64,000 nucleotides of DNA from Bifidobacterium felsineum (GCF_002802915.1 NZ_PEBJ01000005.1:62001-126000); one strand, 5' to 3'; positions 1-9,067 are shown, numbered from the stretch's first letter. Notes: generated by a model from the letters alone, not told the origin. A program made the numbers and translations.

Positions 1-1254
1 GTCGGGGTTCATACCCAGGCACATCGAGCAGCCGGCGTTACGCCATTCGGCACCGAAGTCCTTGAACACCTTGTCAAGGCCCTCCTTCTCCGCTTCCAGA
101 CGCACGCGGGAGGATGCTGGCACGACCAGCACACGGTGAATCGAATCGGCCTTGTGATGGCCCTTCATGATTGCAGCGGCCTGGCGCAGATCGTCAATGC
201 GACCGTTGGTGCAGGAGCCAATGAACACGGTATCCACAGCGATGTCCTTGATCGGCATGCCGGGCTTCAGACCCATGTACTTAATCGCACGCTCGGCGGC
301 GGAACGCTCAGTAGCGTCGGCAATCTTGGCCGGGTCCGGCACGTCAGCGGTAATCGGCAGACCTTGGCCAGGGTTGGTACCCCATGTCACATACGGCCCA
401 AGCTTAGTGGCGTCGATATCCACCACCTTGTCGAATACAGCGTCATCATCGGTCTTGAGCGTCTTCCAATACGCCACGGCCTTGTCCCACATCTCACCTT
501 CCGGAGCATGCGGACGACCCTTCAGATATTCGAACGTGGTCTCATCAGGCGCAATCATGCCAGCGCGGGCGCCAGCCTCGATGGACATGTTGCACACGGT
601 CATGCGCTCGTCCATCGTGAGGTTGCGGATGGCCTCGCCGCGGTACTCGATCACGTAGCCCTGGCCGCCGCCGGTACCGATCTTGGCGATAATCGCCAGA
701 ATAATATCCTTGGCGGTGGCGTCGGCCGGCAGCTTGCCGTTGACGTTGATAGCCATGGTCTTGAACGGCTTCAGACTCAGAGTCTGTGTGGCCATCACAT
801 GCTCGACCTCGGAGGTACCGATGCCGAACGCCAAAGCGCCGAACGCACCATGAGTAGAGGTATGCGAATCGCCGCACACGATGGTCATACCCGGCTGGGT
901 CAGGCCCAGAATCGGGGCGAACGCGTGCACGATGCCCTGGTCGGCATCGCCCAGCGGGTGCAGTCGCACGCCGAATTCCTTGCAGTTCTTCTCCAAGGTA
1001 CTCAGCTGCAGGGCGCTTGTCTTATCCGGGTTCGGACGATCGATATCCACGGTTGGGGTGTTGTGATCCTCGGTGGCGATGAGCTGATCGACGTGGCGCG
1101 GCTTACGACCGGCCAAACGCAGGCCTTCGAATGCCTGCGGACTGGTGACCTCGTGCATGAGCATCAAATCGATGTACAGCAGATCGGGAGCGCCGTCGCC
1201 GCCCTTGCGCACCAGATGATCGGCCCAGACCTTCTCGGCCAGTGTCGTTCCCAT
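1..1254 (-). CDS. leuC: 3-isopropylmalate dehydratase large subunit, C-terminus cut by window edge
   Basis: LeuC is an aconitase-fold [4Fe-4S] enzyme that, with LeuD, isomerises 2-isopropylmalate to 3-isopropylmalate in leucine synthesis in the cytoplasm. The minus strand opens with ATG at 1254 ([15 protein letters not shown]) behind GGAGGAA. It stays open to the window edge, giving 418 codons of the roughly 467 usual for the family. [13 protein letters not shown], a LeuC hallmark, is readable, and [12 protein letters not shown], which carries two of the three cluster cysteines, lies at the very edge. The remaining C-terminus, and presumably leuD, are outside the window. An IclR-type regulator is transcribed divergently, the arrangement in which LtbR/NdgR-type regulators control leuCD in other actinobacteria. 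Identification is firm. Confidence 0.97.
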   Translation of the reverse strand, partial: MGTTLAEKVWADHLVRKGGDGAPDLLYIDLMLMHEVTSPQAFEGLRLAGRKPRHVDQLIATEDHNTPTVDIDRPNPDKTSALQLSTLEKNCKEFGVRLHPLGDADQGIVHAFAPILGLTQPGMTIVCGDSHTSTHGAFGALAFGIGTSEVEHVMATQTLSLKPFKTMAINVNGKLPADATAKDIILAIIAKIGTGGGQGYVIEYRGEAIRNLTMDERMTVCNMSIEAGARAGMIAPDETTFEYLKGRPHAPEGEMWDKAVAYWKTLKTDDDAVFDKVVDIDATKLGPYVTWGTNPGQGLPITADVPDPAKIADATERSAAERAIKYMGLKPGMPIKDIAVDTVFIGSCTNGRIDDLRQAAAIMKGHHKADSIHRVLVVPASSRVRLEAEKEGLDKVFKDFGAEWRNAGCSMCLGMNPD

Positions 1255-1486
1255 AGTGTTCCTCCAAAAAATTCTGCGCGAAGTATTGTGTTCGCGCCTT
1301 GTTCGTGGTATAAGCCTATGTGGTCATGTTGGGCTCGGCATTGCTCAGGCCGGATATTGAGATAACCGCGTTAATACTTGTTTTCGCCATACTGCACGCT
1401 GTCCGTGGATACCTTATATACTGTGTCAAGTTGTGCGTATGCAGTAATTTCTAACATCGTGGATGATGTTTTGAACAGCGACCACC

Positions 1487-1525
1487 AAGTGAGACACTTC
1501 CTCGATTTGGTATTTCACTATGTGA
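1487..1525. promoter_or_regulatory. Two palindromes in the leuC/IclR divergent promoter region
   Basis: The 292-bp gap between leuC and the IclR gene holds two dyads. AAGTG-AGA-CACTT (1487-1499) is perfect, and TCAC-TAT-GTGA (1515-1525) has the same GTG/CAC halves in the opposite sense. Both lie within 60 bp of the regulator start at 1547. IclR-family regulators bind short dyads in such gaps, so these are candidate operators for autoregulation and leuC control. This is inference; no footprint is known to me. Confidence 0.45.
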
Positions 1526-1546
1526 GATGGCATAATCACATGTATT

Positions 1547-2362
1547 ATGACTGATTCCCAAGAAGAACCTTTAGAAGACGGCGCTACCGTGCCCGAGCCG
1601 CTTGAGACCACCCCCGCAGCAGCATCTGCTCCTGCATCCGACGGGGAGATTCATTCCGGCGTTGGCGTGCTTGATAAAACCGTGAAAATTCTTGACGCAC
1701 TCGAGTCCGGACCGTCCACGCTCGGCCAGCTCGTGGCCGCTACCGGTCTGGCCCGACCGACCGCGCACCGCTTGGCTATTGCACTTGAGCGCCATCGCTT
1801 CGTGCTGCGTGATCAGCATGGCCGCTTCGTACTGGGCTCCCGTTTCGCCGAGCTCGCCGCCGCAGCCGGCGAGGATCGCCTGCTGACCGCCGCCGGCCCG
1901 ATTCTGCAGACCTTACTCGACCGCACCGGCGAATCCGCACAGATCTACCGCCGCCAGGGCGATCAGCGCGTGTGCATCGCCGCCGTGGAGCGCGTCTCCG
2001 GTCTGCGCGATTCGATTCCGGTAGGTGCCATGCTTTCCATGGAAGCCGGCTCGGCCGCTCAGATTCTGCTGGCATGGGAGGATTCCGAACGCTTGCATCA
2101 GGGTCTGCGTCACGCCAAGTTCACCGCCACCAAGTTAGCCGCCGTCCGCAAGCGTGGCTGGTCCGAGTCCGTGAACGAACGCGAAGAGGGCGTGTGCTCC
2201 ATCTCTGCTCCGATTCGCAACGCCTCTGGCCAGGTCATCGCCGCCATCTCCATCTCCGGCCCGACCGGCCGTATGGGCGCAGCCCCCGGCCGCCGCTATG
2301 CGCCGCTGGTCATGGCCGCCGGCAAATATCTGACCGAAGCACTGGTTAAGGCCGTTCGCTAA
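1547..2362 (+). CDS. IclR-family transcriptional regulator (LtbR/NdgR-like)
   Basis: 271-aa regulator with the two-domain IclR plan: an N-terminal winged helix-turn-helix at about residues 40-95 (VLDKTVKILDALESGPSTLG, then GLARPTAHRLAIALERHRF) and a C-terminal effector domain with YRRQGDQRVCIAAVERVSG and GVCSISAPIRN. The first 40 residues are an acidic, proline- and alanine-rich tail not needed for the fold. It is divergent from leuC. In Corynebacterium (LtbR) and Streptomyces (NdgR) the homologue in this position represses leuCD, and in Mycobacterium an IclR gene sits in the same neighbourhood. The ATG at 1547 is chosen because it is the first start in the open frame. It probably binds the dyads at 1487-1525. 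The family is certain; the target is inferred from synteny. Confidence 0.92.
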   Translation: MTDSQEEPLEDGATVPEPLETTPAAASAPASDGEIHSGVGVLDKTVKILDALESGPSTLGQLVAATGLARPTAHRLAIALERHRFVLRDQHGRFVLGSRFAELAAAAGEDRLLTAAGPILQTLLDRTGESAQIYRRQGDQRVCIAAVERVSGLRDSIPVGAMLSMEAGSAAQILLAWEDSERLHQGLRHAKFTATKLAAVRKRGWSESVNEREEGVCSISAPIRNASGQVIAAISISGPTGRMGAAPGRRYAPLVMAAGKYLTEALVKAVR

Positions 2363-2392
2363 TCCGCTCAGCAAACAACCAGCTTTACTTTC

Positions 2393-2434
2393 AAGGGCTG
2401 CTCACTGAAATATCCCCAGTGAACAGCCCTTTCT
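2393..2434 (+). terminator. Rho-independent terminator of the IclR gene
   Basis: An imperfect stem AAGGGCTGCTCACTG / CAGTGAACAGCCCTT closes a 9-nt loop and is followed by TCTGTT. It lies 31 bp after the stop of the regulator. Confidence 0.75.
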
Positions 2435-2481
2435 GTTACATATTTGACTATATGGCTGTGCCAACCATCTTTCATATCCTC

Positions 2482-2629
2482 AACTGTAGGTTTTTGAATA
2501 CCGGCTGGCGGTTTTTCAATCCTGACTGTAGGTTTTTGAACACCGACTGTAGGATTCCTAACGTATTTCGTTCAAAAACCTACAGTCTTTATTTAAATTC
2601 CTACAGTCTTTGTTCAAAAACCTACAGTC
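2482..2629. repeat. Inverted array of 21-bp repeats
   Basis: Seven copies of a unit with core GACTGTAGGTTTTTGAA occupy the convergent gap between the IclR gene and the metallophosphoesterase. Four forward copies begin at 2482, 2503 (degenerate), 2524 and 2545. Three reverse copies end at 2587, 2608 and 2629. Every step within a half is exactly 21 bp. The halves face each other across about one unit (2566). Two copies, one in each half, carry a variant after GACTGTAGGA. A 75-codon open frame across it (2419-2646) merely translates the repeat and is not a gene. No known element is recognised. Confidence 0.85.
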
Positions 2630-2674
2630 CATTCTTTCCAGGCTAAACGACTGCAAGATGTCACAGATCGTGAC

Positions 2675-3976
2675 TCACGGCAAGTTGATGGCGATGTCGT
2701 GGAACACGTCAGCCACCTTGCTCCAAATCGATGGCTTCCGCAGCAAATCGTCCCCCTCGCCTTCACCGGGCACACTCTGGTTCAGCGCATAGGTGTACGC
2801 CTGCTTGGAACTGGGCTTGCCAACCAGCTCGCCGAACTCCAGCAGCTGCGTACGCGGCTCATATGGGTGACGGATATCAAACTCAATCAGTCGTGTCGCA
2901 CGCTTCGCCGGCGCCGGGCCATAGGTATTAAAACCACAGGTTGGAGTGGCCATTAGCGTGATCCCCTGATGCTTCCCCACGAATCCATTGCGATGATCAT
3001 GGCCTGCAGCCACAGCAAAGTAGCCACCGGTATCGCGCAGAATCGCAAATTCATCTGATTGATCGGGGCACGAGATGCCCTCGCCGAGATAACTGCCCGG
3101 CTGCGTGCGTTCCTCGTCGAGAATGTAATAGGTATTGGCATGATTGCGATATCCTTGCATCGCATAAGCCGTATTGGCCGGCACCGGCTTGAGCACATCG
3201 TAGTATTCGGGCAACGGCATGTGTTGGAATACCATCGATTGCACTGCACCATCTTGGTCACTCCGCTCGCCCTGGTTACTGAGCAATCCCGGCACTTTGC
3301 GCAGAAAATCAAGCGCGCACTCAGAAGGTACACCGAAGCCGCCACCGCGTGCATAATCACCAGAATCAAGAATCACCAAGCCAAACACATTGCGATTGTT
3401 CTCCACATCACGCACCGGTAGAGCCAATGTGCCCGGTTCGCAATCGTATATGGTTTGATCAGGCAACAACGTATCGGCGGCATTGATGCAGCCAGGAAAC
3501 TCACGGTAGATGGCCTCAAGCTCGGCATTGCTCAGCCCACACTGGAAATCGTGATTGCCATAGGTCACCACCCACGGCACTTTGCGCACCTCCAATGGAG
3601 CCACCAGCTGGGCAGTCGCCTCACGCACCATGGTGCGAGTTTTCTCAAGTGCACTTTCGCTGATGGACTCCTCGCTCCAGCGGCGCTTGCGGAACGTCCC
3701 TGCAAACGAGGGCCCGAATCCGGCAATCTGATTGCCGGAAAAAATCACGAGGTCAGGGCGCGTGGCATCAAGGCTCGCTTCGAGCAACGCGATCGTGTCT
3801 TTGGCGATTTTCGGACCGTCCTGAATATCCGCGACCTGCAGCACACGGAATTTGCCAGACGTATGGAATTGCAGCCGGCCAAGCCGCGCGGAGATAGAAA
3901 CCGGGCGGTCATCACCGGCTTCGGCCGGCTTGATACGGGGTCTGAAACCCTCGGGAGCTCGCTGTGTTTCCGTCAT
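2675..3976 (-). CDS. Calcineurin-like metallophosphoesterase (Dcr2-like)
   Basis: Predicted cytoplasmic phosphoesterase of the calcineurin-like family, about 433 aa from ATG at 3976 (MTETQRAPEG). The frame is open upstream to ATG 3994 and GTG 4048, but the latter would run into the palindrome array at 4044. None of the starts has a clear ribosome site, so the start is uncertain. The family blocks are in order: VLQVADIQDGP, VIFSGNQIAG, VTYGNHDF, VFQHMPLPEYY and AAGHDHRNGF. Two metal-ligand positions differ from the usual pattern: block I has Gln where DxH is expected, and block II has GNQ instead of GDx. The last three blocks are canonical. The substrate is unknown. There is no signal peptide. 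It stands alone and converges on the IclR gene. Confidence 0.85.
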   Translation of the reverse strand: MTETQRAPEGFRPRIKPAEAGDDRPVSISARLGRLQFHTSGKFRVLQVADIQDGPKIAKDTIALLEASLDATRPDLVIFSGNQIAGFGPSFAGTFRKRRWSEESISESALEKTRTMVREATAQLVAPLEVRKVPWVVTYGNHDFQCGLSNAELEAIYREFPGCINAADTLLPDQTIYDCEPGTLALPVRDVENNRNVFGLVILDSGDYARGGGFGVPSECALDFLRKVPGLLSNQGERSDQDGAVQSMVFQHMPLPEYYDVLKPVPANTAYAMQGYRNHANTYYILDEERTQPGSYLGEGISCPDQSDEFAILRDTGGYFAVAAGHDHRNGFVGKHQGITLMATPTCGFNTYGPAPAKRATRLIEFDIRHPYEPRTQLLEFGELVGKPSSKQAYTYALNQSVPGEGEGDDLLRKPSIWSKVADVFHDIAINLP

Positions 3977-4043
3977 GCACACCACTGTACACATGCAATC
4001 TTGAAACAGGCGGCGGTCACGCAGGCAAAACAGGTTGTGAACA

Positions 4044-4214
4044 GACACTATGTACGCGCTCTGACGTATCCGCCGCGCAGTTACAGCCGGAAATGAGGCT
4101 CCAATCGGCAGTATGTGCGCGAGGCCTTCGTTGCACCGCGCAGATACTGCCGATTAGCGGCCCAATACAGGCAGTAACTGCGCGAGAGGTACGGACGGAC
4201 GCGCAGTTACAGTC
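4044..4214. repeat. Three 45-bp palindromes at 63-bp period
   Basis: Three palindromes at 4044-4088, 4107-4151 and 4170-4214 each have a 15-nt arm (GGCAGTAACTGCGCG type), a 15-nt variable centre and a 15-nt inverted arm. They are separated by 18-nt variable spacers. Total 171 bp, period exactly 63. Most arms contain a smaller dyad, GCAG-N3-CTGC, so about six dyad sites lie 31-32 bp apart. The first palindrome is the most diverged. The same architecture, also 171 bp, occurs at 27891-28061. It lies in the divergent gap between the metallophosphoesterase and ppk. Confidence 0.88.
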
Positions 4215-4258
4215 CGTTATGACCATCACCCAGGGCCCATCACCTGTGATTGAGCAAA

Positions 4259-4288
4259 AGAAAAGGCCCACCGAAGTGGGCCTTTTCT
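4259..4288. terminator. Perfect bidirectional terminator hairpin without an obvious gene
   Basis: AGAAAAGGCCCAC - CGAA - GTGGGCCTTTTCT is a perfect 13-bp stem with a four-base CGAA loop and T-runs on both strands. It lies in a divergent gap, upstream of both ppk and the metallophosphoesterase, so neither neighbour needs it. It may end transcription that crosses the palindrome array at 4044-4214. Confidence 0.8.
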
Positions 4289-4425
4289 ACAAGTTCAACC
4301 TCGCGAGCAGAATCTCTGCACAACATCATCGTTGCAACGGTAAGTCTTTCCAATGCCCGTCCAACGTAACAGTCCTCGTGACCATACACTATTTGTGGGC
4401 TCTGCTCTGTTCAGTTGTTCTTGTA

Positions 4426-4447
4426 GTTCATAATCTATTCACGTAGC
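4426..4447 (+). promoter_or_regulatory. Possible PHO-box-like direct repeat upstream of ppk
   Basis: GTTCATAATCT followed by ATTCACGTAGC forms an 11-nt direct repeat with GTTCA/ATTCA at the head of each unit. Actinobacterial PhoP sites are typically 11-nt direct repeats starting GTTCA. It lies about 240 bp before the ppk start. Two imperfect units are weak evidence. Confidence 0.25.
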
Positions 4448-4687
4448 CTCGATACCGCAAGCCGAGCACCACGGTTGTTCGGTTTTTATCGCAACTGTTC
4501 AATCGAACTTAGATATATCCAATAAACGAATGCTTGCGTTCGATTCGAACCCGTACGATGTTTGCTTCCGTGCGATTGCAGTCTTCCACCGGCGTGTCGC
4601 ACACAACTTCAACACCAACATGAACGGAGTCTGAACTCTGGCGCGTAACCCCGGAATCCGGCCACACCAAAGCCTACGATGTAAGCT

Positions 4688-6925
4688 ATGGCACAGATAT
4701 TTGACGCACCCTCAAAGGCAATTCTGCGCAGCCAAATCGCAGAGCATATTGCCGAAACAGATAAGAACGACCGCCGCGTCGATAAGGAAGGCGAAGCCCC
4801 ACTGCCCAAGGATCGCTTCTTCGACCGCGAACTGAGCTGGCTCAAGTTCAACCAGCGCGTACTCGAGCTGGCAGAAGATGAAGATGTGCCGCTGCTTGAG
4901 CGCGCCAACTTCTCCGCGATCTTCGCCTCGAACCTGGATGAGTTCTTCATGGTCCGCGTAGCAGGCCTGAAGCGCCGTATCGATTCCGGCATCGCCGTGC
5001 CCTCCGCCGCGGGCCTGAGCCCACGCCAGCTGCTGCGCGCCATCAGCGAGACCGCGCATCGTCTGCAGGACGAGCACGCACACTACACCATCAACACCAT
5101 TCTCCCTGAGCTGGAGAAGGAGCACATCGTCCTGCTGACTTGGGATAAGCTCACCCCATCCGAGCAGGAGCGTCTCTCCCGCTACTACCGCCAGCAGGTC
5201 TTCCCGGTGCTGACCCCGCTCGCAGTGGATCCGGCCCACCCGTTCCCCTACATCTCCGGCGGTTCCATCAACCTCGCCGTGATCGTGGAGAACCCGGCAT
5301 CCGGCAAGTCCCACTTCGCCCGCGTCAAGATTCCTGGCAACTTGCCGCGCCTGGTTCCGGTGGACGACATGACCGACGAAGAGTCCAAGGATGAGCGTTA
5401 CGGCTTCATCACCATGGAGAAGCTCATCGCCGCACACCTCGAATCCCTGTTCCCGGGCATGATCATCAAGGAAGCCCGTTCCTTCCGCGTGACCCGTAAC
5501 GAAGACATCGACGTGGAAGAGGACGACGCCGAGAACCTGCTCAACGCCATGGAGAAGGAACTGCTGCGTCGTCGCTTTGGACCGCCGATCCGCCTCGAAA
5601 TCACCGATACCACGAGCCCGTTCCTCTCCCAGCTGCTCGCCGACCAGCTCGGCGTGAGCCAGGACGAGGTCTACCGTCTGCCCAGCCCGCTGGACCTGAC
5701 CGTGCTCTTCGAACTCGGTGGCGTGGATCGCCCGGATTTGAAGAACCGCCCGTTCGTGCCGACTACGAACCGCCAGATCGCAGAAGTCGAATCCTCCCGC
5801 GCACAGGACATCTTCGCCGCCATCCGCGAGCGCGATATCCTGCTGCATCACCCCTACGATTCCTTCTCCACCTCGGTTCAGGCCTTTCTGGCACAAGCTG
5901 CGGCGGATCCTAAGGTCCTGGCTATCAAGCAGACGCTCTACCGAACCAGCTCCAACTCCCCGATCATCGACGCACTGATCGATGCCGCACACGCTGGCAA
6001 GCAGGTGCTCGCACTGGTGGAGATCAAGGCTCGTTTCGATGAGGATGCCAACATCGCCTGGGCCCGCAAGCTCGAACGCGCAGGTGTGCACGTGGTGTAC
6101 GGCATCGTGGGCCTCAAGACGCACTGCAAGCTCATCGAAGTCGTGCGTCAGGAAGCCGACGGTCTGCGCCGCTACTGCCACGTGGGTACCGGTAACTACA
6201 ACCCGAAGACCGCACGTCTGTACACCGATTTGGGTCTGCTGACCTGCGACCCGGTGGTCGGCCAGGATTTGACCCGCCTGTTCAACCAGCTTTCCGGCTA
6301 CGCTCCGAAGTCCAGCTTCCACCGCCTGCTGGTTGCCCCTCGTACCGTGCGCACTGGTCTGATTCAGCGCATCCGCCGCGAGGAGGATGCCGCTCGCGCC
6401 GGCAAGGAAGCATGGATCAAGATCAAGGTCAACTCCATCGTCGATGAGAAGACCATTGATGCCCTGTACCGCGCTTCTCAGGCCGGTGTGAAGATCGACA
6501 TCGTCGAACGTGGTATTTGCGCGCTGAAGCCTGGTGTTCCGGGACTGTCCGAGAACATCCGCGTGCGCTCGATTCTCGGCCGCTTCCTCGAGCACTCCCG
6601 CATCTACGCCTTCTGCAACGCCGATGGCCCGCAGATCGGCGAAGGCCCGGCTTCCGGCCCTGAGGTGTACATCGGTTCCGCTGATCTAATGCACCGCAAC
6701 CTCGACCGTCGTGTGGAGGCTCTGGTGCGTATCACCGCTCCGGAGCAGATCGACGAGCTCATCAAGTATGTGGACCTGCAGATGGCCGACTCCACCGTGA
6801 GCTGGCACATGCAGCCGGACGGCACCTATGTACTGCACACCAAGGATGACGAGGGTCGCCCGCTAGTGGACAGCCAGGAGTACCTGATTCGCAAGCACTC
6901 CCGCCGCCGCGCCGCCCACAACTGA
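4688..6925 (+). CDS. ppk: Polyphosphate kinase 1
   Basis: Reversibly transfers the gamma-phosphate of ATP onto polyphosphate, in the cytoplasm or at the membrane face. At 745 aa it is close to the usual 690-740 plus a short N-terminal tail. The N domain opens with [20 protein letters not shown] and [15 protein letters not shown]. The phospholipase-D-like catalytic half has [14 protein letters not shown], with the phosphorylated histidine in KTH, and [20 protein letters not shown], with the second active-site histidine. [20 protein letters not shown], the final conserved block, is intact. The ATG at 4688 has only a weak ribosome site. A strong terminator follows at 7004 and a NUDIX-phosphatase gene comes next, as in mycobacteria (ppk1-mutT1). 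A possible PHO-box-like repeat upstream would fit phosphate control. Confidence 0.97.
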   Translation: MAQIFDAPSKAILRSQIAEHIAETDKNDRRVDKEGEAPLPKDRFFDRELSWLKFNQRVLELAEDEDVPLLERANFSAIFASNLDEFFMVRVAGLKRRIDSGIAVPSAAGLSPRQLLRAISETAHRLQDEHAHYTINTILPELEKEHIVLLTWDKLTPSEQERLSRYYRQQVFPVLTPLAVDPAHPFPYISGGSINLAVIVENPASGKSHFARVKIPGNLPRLVPVDDMTDEESKDERYGFITMEKLIAAHLESLFPGMIIKEARSFRVTRNEDIDVEEDDAENLLNAMEKELLRRRFGPPIRLEITDTTSPFLSQLLADQLGVSQDEVYRLPSPLDLTVLFELGGVDRPDLKNRPFVPTTNRQIAEVESSRAQDIFAAIRERDILLHHPYDSFSTSVQAFLAQAAADPKVLAIKQTLYRTSSNSPIIDALIDAAHAGKQVLALVEIKARFDEDANIAWARKLERAGVHVVYGIVGLKTHCKLIEVVRQEADGLRRYCHVGTGNYNPKTARLYTDLGLLTCDPVVGQDLTRLFNQLSGYAPKSSFHRLLVAPRTVRTGLIQRIRREEDAARAGKEAWIKIKVNSIVDEKTIDALYRASQAGVKIDIVERGICALKPGVPGLSENIRVRSILGRFLEHSRIYAFCNADGPQIGEGPASGPEVYIGSADLMHRNLDRRVEALVRITAPEQIDELIKYVDLQMADSTVSWHMQPDGTYVLHTKDDEGRPLVDSQEYLIRKHSRRRAAHN

Positions 6926-7003
6926 CATGCCCCGCGCATGCACACCCATGTGTGAACGCTAACACAAAAACACTGGTAGACTGTTAGCGGACAGATAGTG
7001 ATT

Positions 7004-7050
7004 GATGCCCGGTTTCCTGCACTCCCGCAGGAAACCGGGCATCGTCGTTT
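7004..7050 (+). terminator. Terminator of ppk
   Basis: A perfect 17-bp stem GATGCCCGGTTTCCTGC / GCAGGAAACCGGGCATC with loop ACTCCC is followed by GTCGTTT. It lies 78 bp after the ppk stop and separates ppk from the next gene. Confidence 0.88.
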
Positions 7051-7087
7051 TGTAAGCACAAACTACGTAGCGGCAGCAGATTTGCCC

Positions 7088-7093
7088 TACAAT
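7088..7093 (+). promoter_or_regulatory. -10 element of a probably leaderless transcript
   Basis: TACAAT ends 8 nt before ATG 7102, which puts the likely transcription start at or next to the start codon. No Shine-Dalgarno sequence is present, and leaderless genes are common in actinobacteria. No clear -35 box is seen. Confidence 0.45.
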
Positions 7094-7101
7094 AACCAGT
7101 G

Positions 7102-8244
7102 ATGGGTAGCAATAATATGAGGCATGTCACCGAAGCCGCCGGCGGAATCATCTACCGGTGGAAGACCGCCGAGAGCTCTGCCACGCAAACGCTCAGCACC
7201 CGGGAACAATCCGAATCCGACGAATCCTACGATGCCGCGAACGCGCAGGCGCTGTCGGATTCATCGCACAACGTACTCAGTCAAATCGAACTGTGCATAG
7301 TGCACCGTCCGAAGTATGACGATTGGAGCTGGCCGAAGGGCAAGCTCGATCCCAATGAATCGCATAGGCATGCTGCCGTGCGAGAGATGGGCGAGGAAAG
7401 CGGACTGCCAGTAGCGCTTGGCGCATATTTGGGTGAGGTCACCTATCCCATCTCCGAAGAAGGCGCCAAGCACCGGCATACCAAGAACATCTCCGAAGAT
7501 GGCAAGCATGTACTGTTCTGGATGGCGCATCCGATCAGCGCAGTCGATAATCTGCGCCGCACGCATGCATTCGGCCCGGTGCACCGCGCGGACGAAGGCG
7601 AAATCGACGAGGTGCTCTGGCTCACCCCACTTGAGGCACGCAAAAAACTGACGCATTCCACGGATAAGGACGTCCTGGCGCTGTTTGTCGACCGGGTGCA
7701 GGAAGGCGCGCTCAAGGCGCAACCGGTGATCATCGTGCGCCACGGCAAAGCCGAGGCCCGCAAAATGTGGAAGGGCACGGACGCCAATCGTCCGATCACC
7801 CCGCGCGGCGCAGCGGCCGCTTATGCGCTGAATCCCGAGCTCGCATGTTTCAATCCCATTCGTTTGGCCACTTCGCCATGGATTCGCTGCCAGCAGACGT
7901 TGGAAACCTTCGCTTGGGAAACCAACAGCGAAATGGTCAAGCTGAACGAGCTCACCGAAGATGCTTTTGCTGCCAATCCGGAGGGCGCGTGGGAGTGCAC
8001 GCTCAGCGAAATCGACTTCGCTCTTGAACGCGAGCAGGGCACAGTGATCTGCATGCACCGGCCGGTGATCGGCGGCATGTTCGAGCATTTGCGCGGCATG
8101 TGCCGGCCGGCGGCGCTCGGCAAGCGGCTTATCGCGAAAACGCCGTTCATGCCCACCGGCACAGCGGTAGCATTATTCGTTGTCAGTACTCCGGATGGTC
8201 CGGAAATCATCGATATTCAGAAGGTTCAACCGCTTGTCTACTAG
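7102..8244 (+). CDS. NUDIX hydrolase - histidine phosphatase fusion (MutT1-like)
   Basis: About 380-aa two-domain protein. Residues 10-190 are a NUDIX domain with the complete box GX5EX7REUXEEXGU ([20 protein letters not shown] followed by SG). Residues 210-380 are a SixA-like histidine phosphatase with [11 protein letters not shown] as the phosphorylated-histidine motif and a second histidine in [11 protein letters not shown]. The same fusion in mycobacteria, MutT1, removes 8-oxo-(d)GTP or hydrolyses diadenosine polyphosphates and also follows ppk. Between the NUDIX strands at about residues 25-55 there is a serine/glutamate-rich insertion. The next gene starts 11 nt inside its end, so the two are probably translationally coupled. 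The start is ATG 7102, or GTG 7099. Confidence 0.9.
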   Translation: MGSNNMRHVTEAAGGIIYRWKTAESSATQTLSTREQSESDESYDAANAQALSDSSHNVLSQIELCIVHRPKYDDWSWPKGKLDPNESHRHAAVREMGEESGLPVALGAYLGEVTYPISEEGAKHRHTKNISEDGKHVLFWMAHPISAVDNLRRTHAFGPVHRADEGEIDEVLWLTPLEARKKLTHSTDKDVLALFVDRVQEGALKAQPVIIVRHGKAEARKMWKGTDANRPITPRGAAAAYALNPELACFNPIRLATSPWIRCQQTLETFAWETNSEMVKLNELTEDAFAANPEGAWECTLSEIDFALEREQGTVICMHRPVIGGMFEHLRGMCRPAALGKRLIAKTPFMPTGTAVALFVVSTPDGPEIIDIQKVQPLVY

Positions 8245-9067
8245 GCCTGCTTTCCCCGACTCATCCAATTCATCCGCGGCTGCGGCAGCGGCTCATGCCG
8301 CCGCGCATGGTGGGTCTGGCTTAGGACCGGGATTCGGTTCATTGCGTGCAGCCGGTGTTGCGTTCAGCCCGGCCCGCATGGGTTCGGCGCGCCCATCGCG
8401 CCCGGCTCAGCTCGACCCGGCAGTGGCCGACGGGTTGGCCGGCGGCATGGATCCACAGGCCCTCAGCGAGATGAGTCATCTCTCTGCTGCAGCATTGCTG
8501 GATCGTGTGCGTCATAGCGAAGATCCGGAAGTCGTGCAGCGCGTGCTGACTTTGGTGGAAACCGTCGGCGTAGACGAAATCGCGGAGCTCTGGAGCGACG
8601 CCGAACCGGATTCGCTGCCAGGTGTGCTGTGGCGACTGTATATGCTGCGCACATGGATGCGCAATAATCGTGATTCGATTGCACAGCTGTGGCGGCTCGG
8701 GGAGCCGGTGGCCACTACGGCATCGGCGATTGCCGGCGTAGACCAGGCACCTACCGAAGATGACATCGTACGATTGGCTGATTCGATTCTCTCCGGTGCA
8801 TTCGTGGGTGATTTCGCCGTGGCTCTGGAGCGTGCGGCAGCGTTTACCGATGTGGTGGCGCTCGGGCTGCGGGTGGCTGCCAAGCGGAGCGCCGCCGTCG
8901 GCGAAGAATTGTCCGCAAAGCAGGCCGCAGGGTCAGCACCGAGCTCGGGGACAACGCATCCCGCGACTCGAGCGGCCCGTCTGCTGCATACATCGGCGAA
9001 TCTGATGACCACCGCGCGCACATTCGAGCAAGGCGCGCATCTCTGGCGCCGCGGGCGACTGGAGTAG
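8234..9067 (+). CDS. Conserved hypothetical protein, TTG start
   Basis: Not assigned to a family. A TTG at 8234 has AGAAGG 8 nt upstream and gives 277 aa. The more distal ATG at 8180 would overlap the NUDIX gene by 65 nt without a ribosome site, so TTG is preferred. The first 60 residues are alanine/glycine-rich and probably disordered. The rest is predicted helical, rich in Leu/Ala/Glu ([37 protein letters not shown]), and ends in a basic tail WRRGRLE. There is no signal peptide or membrane segment. Its 11-nt overlap with the NUDIX-phosphatase gene implies a shared mRNA and perhaps a shared role in nucleotide or phosphate housekeeping, but that is only context. Confidence 0.75.
   Translation: MSTRPAFPDSSNSSAAAAAAHAAAHGGSGLGPGFGSLRAAGVAFSPARMGSARPSRPAQLDPAVADGLAGGMDPQALSEMSHLSAAALLDRVRHSEDPEVVQRVLTLVETVGVDEIAELWSDAEPDSLPGVLWRLYMLRTWMRNNRDSIAQLWRLGEPVATTASAIAGVDQAPTEDDIVRLADSILSGAFVGDFAVALERAAAFTDVVALGLRVAAKRSAAVGEELSAKQAAGSAPSSGTTHPATRAARLLHTSANLMTTARTFEQGAHLWRRGRLE

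Noticed and set aside
136-1365. 409-codon open frame on the plus strand
   Set aside because: It is antisense to leuC, which has clear homology and a proper start; the frame is open only because of GC-rich codon structure.
2419-2646. 75-codon frame with recurring CRFLN-like words
   Set aside because: It translates the 21-bp repeat array; the peptide repeat comes from the DNA repeat and there is no ribosome site.
4049-4687. tRNA or known riboswitch in the gap upstream of ppk
   Set aside because: I found no cloverleaf, T-loop or riboswitch core; the structure there is explained by the palindrome array and the terminator.
4712-6595. 627-codon open frame antisense to ppk
   Set aside because: No recognisable domains, and it lies fully inside a gene with all ppk motifs. 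Long antisense frames are expected at this GC content.
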